Both the position numbers and the translations under genes were made by a program. The notes beneath the pieces were generated by a model, which worked only from the letters and a program-made list of their open reading frames with translations, had not been told where the DNA came from and made no database searches. A stretch of 64,000 bases of DNA from Pimelobacter simplex (lineage in GTDB: Bacteria; Actinomycetota; Actinomycetes; Propionibacteriales; Nocardioidaceae), in contig JADCLI010000023.1 in NCBI GenBank assembly GCA_016803235.1, positions 1 to 64,000 of the forward strand, written 5' to 3'. Numbering within the stretch: position 1 is the first letter of the stretch; each line of letters opens with the position of its first letter. This document shows, in pieces, positions 42,120 through 49,210 of the stretch.

Positions 42120-42646
42120 GCCGCACCTCCGGACAGGGCCACGGCGCGGATCGCCGGACCGTTCGCAGTCCACCACGCCGTCACGGCGGCATCGAGGTCG
42201 TCGAGCTGCGAGTCGAGCACGTAGAGACCGCGGCCCGCGACGACGGCACCTAGCTCGACCAGGACCGGACGCAGATGCAGTTCCACGGCCAGGGCGTGCT
42301 CCGCAGAGGCACCGACCATGAGGGGCACGGCGGTGACGCCCGCGAGGCCGCGGCCGTCGTACCGGTCGAAGAAGGACTTGAGCAGACCGGTGTACGTCGC
42401 CTTGTAGGTCGGCGACGCGACGACCAGCACGTCCGCGGCAGCCACCGCGTCCCGGTCGCGGCCGACCTCGGCCGACTCCGGGGCCAAGACGGCAGCGCCG
42501 TGGAGCCCGAGCTCGACCGGCGCGACGACGTACGCGTCATCCAGTCCCCGCGCGACAGCGGCGGCAACCGCGGCGGCGATCTGCGCTGTGCGGCTCGCCG
42601 GCCGGGGGTTGCCGATCAGTGTCGCGACCGTCGTGGTGGTGGGCAT
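42116..42646 (-). CDS. NADPH-dependent FMN reductase (SsuE/MsuE-like)
   Basis: 176-residue flavodoxin-fold reductase. LIGNPRPASRTAQIA at residues 10-24 is the FMN phosphate loop, and VVASPTYKATYTGLLKSFFDRY near 75-95 is the diagnostic SsuE-type motif. It delivers FMNH2 to two-component monooxygenases such as SsuD, and LLM proteins belong to the same superfamily. It overlaps the flavin reductase gene by 4 bp and lies 91 bp after the enoyl-CoA hydratase. Three reductases for three LLM oxygenases are encoded in the island. Confidence 0.87.
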   Translation of the reverse strand: MPTTTTVATLIGNPRPASRTAQIAAAVAAAVARGLDDAYVVAPVELGLHGAAVLAPESAEVGRDRDAVAAADVLVVASPTYKATYTGLLKSFFDRYDGRGLAGVTAVPLMVGASAEHALAVELHLRPVLVELGAVVAGRGLYVLDSQLDDLDAAVTAWWTANGPAIRAVALSGGAA

Positions 42647-42737
42647 GGCGCCACTATGACCGCTGTCACAGCGACGGCGACAGGAAGGAAAACACCCACT
42701 CGACTACGTATTTCGGTGCGTACGTAGTGCCGGGGAT

Positions 42738-43508
42738 CTAGCTCGCAGCGATGGGTCCGCGCCCCGACCAGGCCTCCTCGCCCTTGCGCGCCATCGACCA
42801 CATCTGGGCGCCGCGCTCGATCTCGAGCGACTGCGCCCAAGACACCGTCGCACCGAGCTCGAGCTGGAGGCTCGCCTTGATCCGGCGGACCAGGGCGGGA
42901 TCCTGCGCCGCCGTAGCGACCAGCTCCCGGGCGATCCGGTCGAGATCGTCGCGCGGGGCACACTCGTGCGCCCAGCCCAGCTCGTGGATGCGCCGACCGG
43001 TCAGCGGCTGGCCAAGCAGGACCATGGCGGCCGCAGCGGGTCGCCCGACGCTGCGCCCGAGCAGACCGATGTGGCCGCCCCCAGGGTGGATCCGACGCTC
43101 GAGGAACCCGCTGTCGAAGATCGCGTCCTCGGTGGTCAGCAGCACATCGGCGGCCATAGCGAGGTTCATGCCGGCACCGACCACGCCCCCGGTCACGACC
43201 GCCACCGTGGGCACCGGCAAGCACTCGATCTGGCCGAAGACCTCGTAGACCCTCGAGATGGTCGCGACCGCCTCGGGCGCCGCCGGATTGCGGGACGCCG
43301 CTGCGAGGCTGCGCGTGTCCGCGCCACTGCAGAAGTAGTCACCCTCGCCGCGCACGATGACCGCACCGATCGAGGCGTCCTCCGTGATGGCAGCGCAGTG
43401 GTCGACGGCCTGACCCGCCATCTCCTGCGTGATCGCGTTCTTCCTGTCGGGATTGTTGAACGTCAGCGTGGCAATTCCAGCACTGACGGCAAGGTCTACG
43501 GTGGCCAT
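42738..43508 (-). CDS. Enoyl-CoA hydratase/isomerase family protein
   Basis: 256-residue crotonase. The oxyanion-hole segments are present: CSGADTRSLAAAS near residues 60-72 and GGVVGAGMNLAMAADVL near 106-122. In the second region the glutamates of typical hydratases are replaced (IFDSGFLERRIHPGGG), so isomerase or C-C hydrolase activity is also possible. It is the first gene of the operon nearest the right end of the island, 38 bp after the perfect 28-bp palindrome at 43546. Confidence 0.83.
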   Translation of the reverse strand: MATVDLAVSAGIATLTFNNPDRKNAITQEMAGQAVDHCAAITEDASIGAVIVRGEGDYFCSGADTRSLAAASRNPAAPEAVATISRVYEVFGQIECLPVPTVAVVTGGVVGAGMNLAMAADVLLTTEDAIFDSGFLERRIHPGGGHIGLLGRSVGRPAAAAMVLLGQPLTGRRIHELGWAHECAPRDDLDRIARELVATAAQDPALVRRIKASLQLELGATVSWAQSLEIERGAQMWSMARKGEEAWSGRGPIAAS

Positions 43509-43545
43509 GAGTTCGCTCCAAGGCGTGAGGAAAACAGTCTCACCA

Positions 43546-43573
43546 CACTAACATACCGATTGGTATGTTAGTG
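43546..43573. promoter_or_regulatory. Island operator site 7, perfect 28-bp palindrome
   Basis: The arms CACTAACATACC and GGTATGTTAGTG are exact reverse complements around GATT. This is the longest and most regular of the seven sites and defines the full dyad. It lies 38 bp before the enoyl-CoA hydratase start. Confidence 0.82.
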
Positions 43574-43860
43574 GTACTCGAGACTGAGCGGCCTTCCGCC
43601 GCGCGCCGGATGAGCCGGCTCGCAGCGTCTCGGCCGGTCAGGTCGATGCCTTGCGCAATGTGGTCGATTCTCCCGCGCCTCAACCTCGCGCTCTCCGATC
43701 GGCGCTTCCATGTGCCTTCCATCGACTATTGACACTCGCGAAAACACTGCGCTCAACCGCCCGTCTGCCCCTCCTCATGATGCGGCACGCATGCTACGAA
43801 GGTCCGTCCCCGGGACGAGCCGCGCGTCATTTCCGGGTGATTGACGAGTAGTGACGGGCG

Positions 43861-44514
43861 GTGAACGAGGCCGTGCACGGTGGCGAGAAGTTCTACCGCG
43901 GCAGTGCGAACGCCGTTCGGACCTACGTCGAGGCCGACCGTTCCCGGGCTGACGACTACTACCGCGCCGAGGGCTCTGGCATCGCCCAGAAGTACGTCGC
44001 GACCAACTCCGCCGCCGGTGTCGCCGTCAGTGCAGCTGGCGAGCTCGACGGCGACGGGTACGAAGCGTGGGTCGCTGGCCACGACACCACCGGTGCTCCG
44101 AAGGGCCGCCTACGAACGGACGAGAAGGGTTTGCGGTTCGTCGAGGTCGTGGTCAACGGACCGAAGACCTGGTCACTGGCAACTTCACTGCACCCGGAGA
44201 TCGCCGACGCCTACGACGTCGCACAAGAGCGGGCGGCGGTCGAGATCATCGGCTGGCTGGCCGAGCACTCCACGACTCGGGTCGGGCCCCGCGGCTTGCA
44301 GGTCCAGGTACCGGTCGAGAAGCTCGAGGCCGCGGTGGTGCGGCACTACACGTCCCGCGCCGGTGACCCTCACCGGCACCTGCACCTCCAGGTCAACGCC
44401 CGAGTGTTCACCCAAGGCCGGTGGCGGGGCGGCAACCAGGGTTTCCTGCCACGCATCTGCCACGCAGGAGTCCCCAATGGTCCGCTGACCTGCGAAAACT
44501 CTGCAAATCAGTAA
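43861..44514 (+). pseudogene. Truncated MOBF/TrwC-type conjugative relaxase
   Basis: 217-residue remnant of the N-terminal relaxase domain. Diagnostic is the three-His metal motif: DPHRHLHLQVNAR near residues 170-182, after KTWSLATSLHPEIADAY. The likely Tyr pair is in DDYYRAEG near residue 33. Normal relaxases continue for another several hundred residues with a helicase domain; here the sequence derails after GGNQGF and ends within unrelated sequence. The ORF overlaps the menB stop on the other strand. It points to a past integrated conjugative element or plasmid at the right edge of the island. It is not functional as a relaxase without the rest. Confidence 0.75.
44485..44501 (+). repeat. 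17-bp repeat, right copy (pairs with 14507-14523)
   Basis: CTGACCTGCGAAAACTC, one mismatch from 14507-14523 in direct orientation. It lies at the broken end of the relaxase fragment and 7 bp from the menB stop. Nearby TGCCACGCA occurs at 44450 and 44461, and once at 14570 in the left junction. Confidence 0.35.
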
Positions 44515-45452
44515 TACCAGGGGTACGGCGACCAGTCCGGCTCCCGCTTCTCCAGGAACTGGTCCCGCCCCTCCTGCGCCTCGTCGGTCATGTACGCGAG
44601 CCGGGTGGTCTCACCGGCGAACAGCTGCTGGCCTACGAGGCCGTCGTCGAGCAGGTTGAACGAGTACTTGAGCATCCGCTGGGCGGTGGGGCTCTTGCCG
44701 TTGATCAGGCGACCCCACTCGAGCGCGGTGGCCTCGAGCTCGGCATGGGGCACGGAGCGGTTGGCGGCGCCCATCCGGACGGCGTCGTCGGCGGAGTACT
44801 CCTGGCCGAGGAAGAAGATCTCGCGGGCGAACTTCTGGCCCACCTGACGGGCCAGGTACGCCGAGCCGTAGCCGCCGTCGAAGGAGCCCACGTCCGCGTC
44901 GGTCTGCTTGAAGCGGGCGTGCTCGGTCGAGGCGAGGGCGAGGTCGCAGGTGACGAAGAGGCTGTGGCCGCCGCCGGCCGCCCAGCCGGGGACCACGCAG
45001 ATGACGACCTTGGGCATGAAGCGGATCAGGCGCTGGCACTCGAGGATGTGCAGACGGGCGAGCTTCGCCTTGTCGATCGGGCTGGGCTCCTCGGCGCCGG
45101 TGTCGCCGGAGCCCGCGGAGACGTCCTCGTACTGGTAGCCGGCCCGACCGCGGATCCGCTGGTCACCGCCGGTGCAGAAGGCCCACTTGCCGTTCTTGGC
45201 ACTCGGCCCGTTGCCGGTGAGCAGCACGCAGCCGACGTCGGCGGACTGGCGCGCGTGCTCGAGGGTGCGGAGCAGCTCGTCGACGGTGTGCGGGCGGAAG
45301 GCGTTGAGGACGTCGGGGCGATCGAAGGCGATCCGGACCGTGCCGTGCGCCTTGGCGCGGTGGTAGGTCAGGTCGGTCAGGTCCTCGAAGCCGGGGACGA
45401 CGTCCCACTGGCTCGCGTCGAACGTCTCGCTCACGCCCTCGATCGCACTCAT
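44508..45452 (-). CDS. menB: 1,4-dihydroxy-2-naphthoyl-CoA synthase
   Basis: 314-residue crotonase of the MenB type, which closes the second ring in menaquinone synthesis, converting o-succinylbenzoyl-CoA. Characteristic are WAFCTGGDQRIRGRAGYQYED near residues 90-110, VVPGWAAGGGHSL near 160, SFDGGYGSAYLARQVGQ near 190 and a C-terminus ending in WSPYPWYY. The length and N-terminus match actinobacterial MenB. The stop overlaps the relaxase remnant; the gene itself is intact. It is divergent from a MerR gene and not linked to the island operators, so it is likely a core gene beside the insertion. Confidence 0.9.
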   Translation of the reverse strand: MSAIEGVSETFDASQWDVVPGFEDLTDLTYHRAKAHGTVRIAFDRPDVLNAFRPHTVDELLRTLEHARQSADVGCVLLTGNGPSAKNGKWAFCTGGDQRIRGRAGYQYEDVSAGSGDTGAEEPSPIDKAKLARLHILECQRLIRFMPKVVICVVPGWAAGGGHSLFVTCDLALASTEHARFKQTDADVGSFDGGYGSAYLARQVGQKFAREIFFLGQEYSADDAVRMGAANRSVPHAELEATALEWGRLINGKSPTAQRMLKYSFNLLDDGLVGQQLFAGETTRLAYMTDEAQEGRDQFLEKREPDWSPYPWYY

Positions 45453-45490
45453 GGCACCGAACGCTAGCCCCTCTCCCACCGCCGGCTTGA

Positions 45491-45510
45491 CCTTGCCCCC
45501 AGGGGCAGGG
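45491..45510 (+). promoter_or_regulatory. MerR-type promoter dyad
   Basis: CCTTGCCCC (45491-45499) and GGGGCAGGG (45502-45510) form a dyad with one mismatch, located between a TTGACC -35 (45487-45492) and a possible -10 at 45511-45516. The 18-bp spacer and an operator inside it are typical of promoters controlled by MerR proteins. It precedes the merR GTG start by 15 bp. Confidence 0.6.
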
Positions 45511-45524
45511 TCTACCGTCGAGAC

Positions 45525-45896
45525 GTGCTCATCAAGGACCTCGCCGAACGCGCCGGCGTGAGCGTGAAGGCCGTGCGCTACTACGAGTCGCGTGGCCTGC
45601 TCAGTCCGGAGCGAGCGGCCAACGGCTACCGCGAGTACGACGACGCGGACGTGCTCGTCGTACGCGAGATCCGCGCCCTGCTCTCCCTCGGCCTCACCGC
45701 CGACGAGACGGTGCCGTTCGTCGAGTGCCTGCGCGCGGGCAACGAGCGGGCCGACGTGTGCCCCTCGTCGCTGGACGCCTACCGGCTGCGGATCGCCGAG
45801 ATCGACCGGCGGATCGAGGAGCTGAGCAAGCTGCGCGGCGATCTGTCCGGGCTGTTGAGCGACGCCGAGAACTACCAACCCGAGGAGAGATCATGA
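45525..45896 (+). CDS. MerR-family regulator
   Basis: 123-residue MerR protein: HTH from residue 1 (LIKDLAERAGVSVKAVRYYESRGLL begins it), a wing around 30-50 (NGYREYDDADV) and a coiled dimerisation helix near 80-115. A lone Cys79 is insufficient for the usual metal site. The GTG at 45525 is used. The stop overlaps the thioredoxin start by 4 bp (ATGA), so the regulator and thioredoxin are one unit, suggesting a redox or stress response. Confidence 0.85.
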   Translation: MLIKDLAERAGVSVKAVRYYESRGLLSPERAANGYREYDDADVLVVREIRALLSLGLTADETVPFVECLRAGNERADVCPSSLDAYRLRIAEIDRRIEELSKLRGDLSGLLSDAENYQPEERS

Positions 45897-46219
45897 CCCT
45901 GCAGGAGATCACCGACGCCGACTTCGCGACCCAGGTGCTCGCGTCCGACCAGCCGGTCCTGGTGGAGTTCTGGGCGCAGTGGTGCGGCCCGTGCCACCAG
46001 GTCGCGCCGGCGCTGGCGAAGATCGCCGACGAGCGCGAGGGCACGCTGCGGGTGGTGAAGCTGAACAGCGACGAGAACCCCGTGACGTCGGCCCGCTACC
46101 GGGTGATGGGGCTGCCCACGATGATCGTGTTCCGCGGCGGTGAGCCGGTCCACGAGCTGCGCGGCGCGCGCCCGAAGGCCGCGCTGGACCGGGAGATCGA
46201 CCAGGCCCTCGCCGGCTGA
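45893..46219 (+). CDS. Thioredoxin
   Basis: 108-residue thioredoxin with the redox centre C31-G-P-C34 (WAQWCGPC), the cis-Pro in VMGLPTMIVF and the usual helix-strand order. It is of the standard size and would reduce protein disulfides in the cytosol. The ATG at 45893 follows GGAGAG. It is translationally coupled to merR, which likely controls it. Confidence 0.93.
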   Translation: MTLQEITDADFATQVLASDQPVLVEFWAQWCGPCHQVAPALAKIADEREGTLRVVKLNSDENPVTSARYRVMGLPTMIVFRGGEPVHELRGARPKAALDREIDQALAG

Positions 46220-46256
46220 CCGGAATAGCCGGGCACACAGTGCCCTTGAGAAGAAC

Positions 46257-46703
46257 ATGACCCTTCACGGTGAGTACGAGCCCAGCAGCCAGAAGTGGGT
46301 CCGCGACCAGGTCGCGGCGTACGAGGCGTCCGGCGGCCGCGAGGCCAACACCCTCCAGGGCGGCAAGGACCCGATCGTGGTGATCACCTCGGTCGGCGCG
46401 AAGTCCGGCAAGCTCCGCAAGAACCCGGTGATGCGAGTCGAGAAGGACGGCGTGTACGCCGCGATCGCCTCCAAGGGCGGCGCCCCGGACAACCCGAGCT
46501 GGTACGCCAACTTCGTCGCTCACCCGCTCGTCGACCTGCAGGACGGCCCGGAGCCGAAGGCCTACACGGTGCGCATCGCCGAGGGCGAGGAGCGCCGGCA
46601 GTGGTGGGACCACGCTGTGGCCACCTGGCCGACCTACGCGTCGTACCAGGAGAAGACGGACCGCGAGATCCCGGTGTTCCTGCTGGAGCCGGTCGGCGCC
46701 TGA
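46257..46703 (+). CDS. Nitroreductase/deazaflavin (F420)-dependent family protein, Ddn-like
   Basis: 148 residues of the DUF385/Ddn family: VVITSVGAKSGKLRKNPVMRVEKDG near residues 40-65, GGAPDNPSWYANFVAHP near 75-90 and the ending WPTYASYQEKTDREIPVF. These are split-barrel proteins that bind F420 or related flavins and reduce quinones or nitro compounds in actinobacteria. It is 37 bp after the thioredoxin gene and probably in the same unit. Confidence 0.85.
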   Translation: MTLHGEYEPSSQKWVRDQVAAYEASGGREANTLQGGKDPIVVITSVGAKSGKLRKNPVMRVEKDGVYAAIASKGGAPDNPSWYANFVAHPLVDLQDGPEPKAYTVRIAEGEERRQWWDHAVATWPTYASYQEKTDREIPVFLLEPVGA

Positions 46704-46728
46704 GCCGGTCCGACGAACGCCGGGTCGG

Positions 46729-47340
46729 TCAGCTGTTGGCGATCGTGACGGCCAGGCCGCAGAGGTGGCCGAGGCGCATGATCTCCGACTCGGCGAACTC
46801 CGGGCCGCCGCGACGGCCGACGACGACGATCTCGTTGCCGTCGAGGCGCGCGGCCGCGAAGAGGGTGACCTCGTCCTCCGGGGACTCCAGCCGGGTCGGG
46901 GACTCGATCTCGACGAACTCGAAGTCGTCCGGTGCCGCGCTCGTGCCGTAGACGACGCCCTTCGCGCGGTGCACCCGCGCGGCCCAGTCGACCCGGAAGG
47001 TCGGGGGCAGCAGGTCGACCAGCTTGTCGAAAGCCTCGCTCGGCGAGGCGGTGAGCTCCTCGACCGCCTCGAGGTCCAGCATCAGGTTGCCGCCGGCCGG
47101 GTAGCGGCTGACGAAGAGCACCTCGACGCCGTCGAGCGCGTTGCACGCGGAGACGACGGAGTCGGGCATCATCCCCTGCTCGAGCTCGAGCAGGACGTCG
47201 TCGACGGCGGTGCCGTCGTCGACGCGGTGCTCGACGATCTCGATCGCCTCGATGTCGCCGCCCGCCATACCGATCGCCGTCGCGACGCGACCCAGCGAAC
47301 CGGGGACGTCGGGCAGCAGCACGCGCAGCAGGAATGGCAT
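46729..47340 (-). CDS. ACT-domain amino-acid-binding protein
   Basis: 203 residues. An ACT domain at 3-75 (LRVLLPDVPGSLGRVATAIGM) is followed by a second region of beta-alpha character, FELVEIESP-like, ending near the C-terminus in RLGHLCGLAVTIANS. Such stand-alone ACT proteins sense amino acids; no enzyme domain is attached. The gene is convergent with the Ddn-like gene. Role unknown. Confidence 0.75.
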   Translation of the reverse strand: MPFLLRVLLPDVPGSLGRVATAIGMAGGDIEAIEIVEHRVDDGTAVDDVLLELEQGMMPDSVVSACNALDGVEVLFVSRYPAGGNLMLDLEAVEELTASPSEAFDKLVDLLPPTFRVDWAARVHRAKGVVYGTSAAPDDFEFVEIESPTRLESPEDEVTLFAAARLDGNEIVVVGRRGGPEFAESEIMRLGHLCGLAVTIANS

Positions 47341-47407
47341 GGTCTCGACACTAACCCGCCCAGGTTTCGCGCCGGTTGCGGGCCCACCGGTTGGGCCGAG
47401 GGTCCCG

Positions 47408-49210
47408 TCAGGGCGCGAGCCGGTGCCGCAGGCCGGTGGCGCGTTGCGCGGTCATCGTCACCGCAGCGCGTACGGCGGCCTCGGACCCCACCACGAGAAG
47501 GCTCTCCCCCGCCCGGGTGACGGCGGTGTAGAAGAGCTCGCGGCTGAGCAGCCGCGACCCCTCCTCGGGCAGCAGGACGGCGATCCGGGTGGCCTGGCTG
47601 CCCTGGCTCTTGTGGATCGTCATCGCGTGCATGGTCTCGATCGCGTCGAGGCGGGCCGGCGCGAACGGGCGGGGCGCGCCGGCGCCGGCGATCCAGGCGC
47701 GGGCGCGGCCGGACGGCTCGGTCACGACGACCCCGGTCTCGCCGTTGTAGACGTCGAGGGCGTAGTCGTTGCTGGTGACCAGGAGCGGGCGGCCGGCGTA
47801 CCAGGCGGAGCCGAGGGGCGCACCGGTCTCGGCGGCGAGCCACTGCTCGACGTGGCGGTTCCAGACGCGGACGCCGTAGGGCCCGTCGCGGTGCGCGCAG
47901 AGGAGCCGGAAGCCCTCGATCGCAGCGAGCGCGGCCTCGGGGCCGTCGTCGACGGCGGCGTCGCGGATCCGCACCGCAGCGGCGGTGCACTCGGCCTGGA
48001 GGGCGGCGACGGGGTCGGCGGTCTCGCGCCACTCGACCTCGCCGGTGCCGGCCCGCAGCACCTCGAGCACCCGATCGGCGGCGTCGGGCGAGTCGTCGCG
48101 CAGGGCCGCCGCGAGGCCCTTGATCTCCTCGGTGGAGCGGTGGTTCTCGGTCAGGGCCACCACCGGCGAGTCGGGGTGCTCGGCGAAGCCGGCGACCAGG
48201 TCGGAGAGCACGGCGCCGGCGCCGACCGAGGTGAGCTGGCGCGGGTCGCCGACCAGGACCAGCCGGCTGTCGGGCCGGACCGCCTCGAGCAGCCGGGCCA
48301 TCATGGTCAGGTCGACCATCGACGCCTCGTCGACCACGACGAGGTCGTACTTGAGCCGGTTGCCGCGCGCGTGGCGGAACCGGGTGGTGTTGTCGGGCCG
48401 CCAGCCCAGCAGCCGGTGGAGGGTCATCGCCTCGGGCGGCGCGAGCTGGTGGTCGGCGTCGCCCAGCGCGCCCAGGGCGCCGAGCTCGGCGGCGACCGCC
48501 TCCTGCAGCCGCGTCGCGGCCTTGCCGGTCGGCGCGGCCAGCGCGATCGACATCCGCCGCTCGTGGGCGACCGCGAACTGGTCGGCGAGTGCCAGCACCA
48601 GGCGCGCGACCGTGGTGGTCTTGCCGGTGCCGGGGCCTCCGGTCAGCACGGTGGTGCGGTGCCGGGCCGCATGACGTACGGCGGCCGCCTGCTCCTCGCT
48701 CAGGTGCTCGCCGCTGATCCGCGCCATCGTCGCGGCGAGCACGGCCTCGTCGACCGCCGGTGGGCCGAGGGCGATCCGGCCGGTCAGGTCGTCGGCGACC
48801 TGCCGCTCGAGACGGTGGTAGCGATCGAGGTAGACCAGGTCGTGTTCGACGTGCAGGACCTCGGCGGCCACGAGCGCGGAGGACTCGATGGCCGCCACCC
48901 AGTCGGCTCGGTCCGGCCAGCGCAGACGGTCTCGAGACGGTCGCTGCGCGACCTCCTCGACCTCCGTGGACAGCTCGGGCAGGGCGTCGAGGTCGAGGCC
49001 GACCGACCCGCCGCGCACCGAGCGCACCGCCAGCGCCGCGGCGAGCAGCACCCGGTCGTCGTCCTCGCCCGCGAGGGCGGCGACCCGTTCGGCGACCCGG
49101 ACGTCGGCCGCGTCGACCACACCGGCCGCGTTGAAGGAGCCCAGCAGCCCGTCGACCCGGCGTGCCAGGCGCGGGTCGTGGGGCGAGGTGGGCTCGAAGA
49201 TCTCGGTCAC
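47408..49210 (-). CDS. recD: Exodeoxyribonuclease V subunit alpha (RecD helicase)
   Basis: 600-residue SF1B helicase: Walker A TGGPGTGKTTT near residue 190, Walker B DLVVVDEASMVD near 290, GDPRQLTSVGAGAVLSDL after it, and motif VI TRAGESLLVV near the C-terminus. It is the 5'-3' motor of RecBCD. The GTG at 49210 overlaps the recB stop (GTGA), and it is the third gene of recC-recB-recD. The N-terminal 150 residues are the RecD accessory domain. Confidence 0.92.
   Translation of the reverse strand: MTEIFEPTSPHDPRLARRVDGLLGSFNAAGVVDAADVRVAERVAALAGEDDDRVLLAAALAVRSVRGGSVGLDLDALPELSTEVEEVAQRPSRDRLRWPDRADWVAAIESSALVAAEVLHVEHDLVYLDRYHRLERQVADDLTGRIALGPPAVDEAVLAATMARISGEHLSEEQAAAVRHAARHRTTVLTGGPGTGKTTTVARLVLALADQFAVAHERRMSIALAAPTGKAATRLQEAVAAELGALGALGDADHQLAPPEAMTLHRLLGWRPDNTTRFRHARGNRLKYDLVVVDEASMVDLTMMARLLEAVRPDSRLVLVGDPRQLTSVGAGAVLSDLVAGFAEHPDSPVVALTENHRSTEEIKGLAAALRDDSPDAADRVLEVLRAGTGEVEWRETADPVAALQAECTAAAVRIRDAAVDDGPEAALAAIEGFRLLCAHRDGPYGVRVWNRHVEQWLAAETGAPLGSAWYAGRPLLVTSNDYALDVYNGETGVVVTEPSGRARAWIAGAGAPRPFAPARLDAIETMHAMTIHKSQGSQATRIAVLLPEEGSRLLSRELFYTAVTRAGESLLVVGSEAAVRAAVTMTAQRATGLRHRLAP

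Noticed and set aside
38990..42646. Uracil (Rut) degradation pathway
   Set aside because: Only RutA-, RutC- and RutF-like genes occur; RutB, RutD, RutE and the permease are absent, and the wider operons contain acyl-CoA enzymes. The name rutA was not assigned.
43574..43860. Short minus-strand ORFs at 43540-43756
   Set aside because: They have no ribosome site or family resemblance and overlap the operator; I see no gene in this 290-bp gap.
44508..45452. menB as part of the island
   Set aside because: No island operator precedes it, its sequence is that of the core menaquinone enzyme, and it lies beyond the relaxase remnant.
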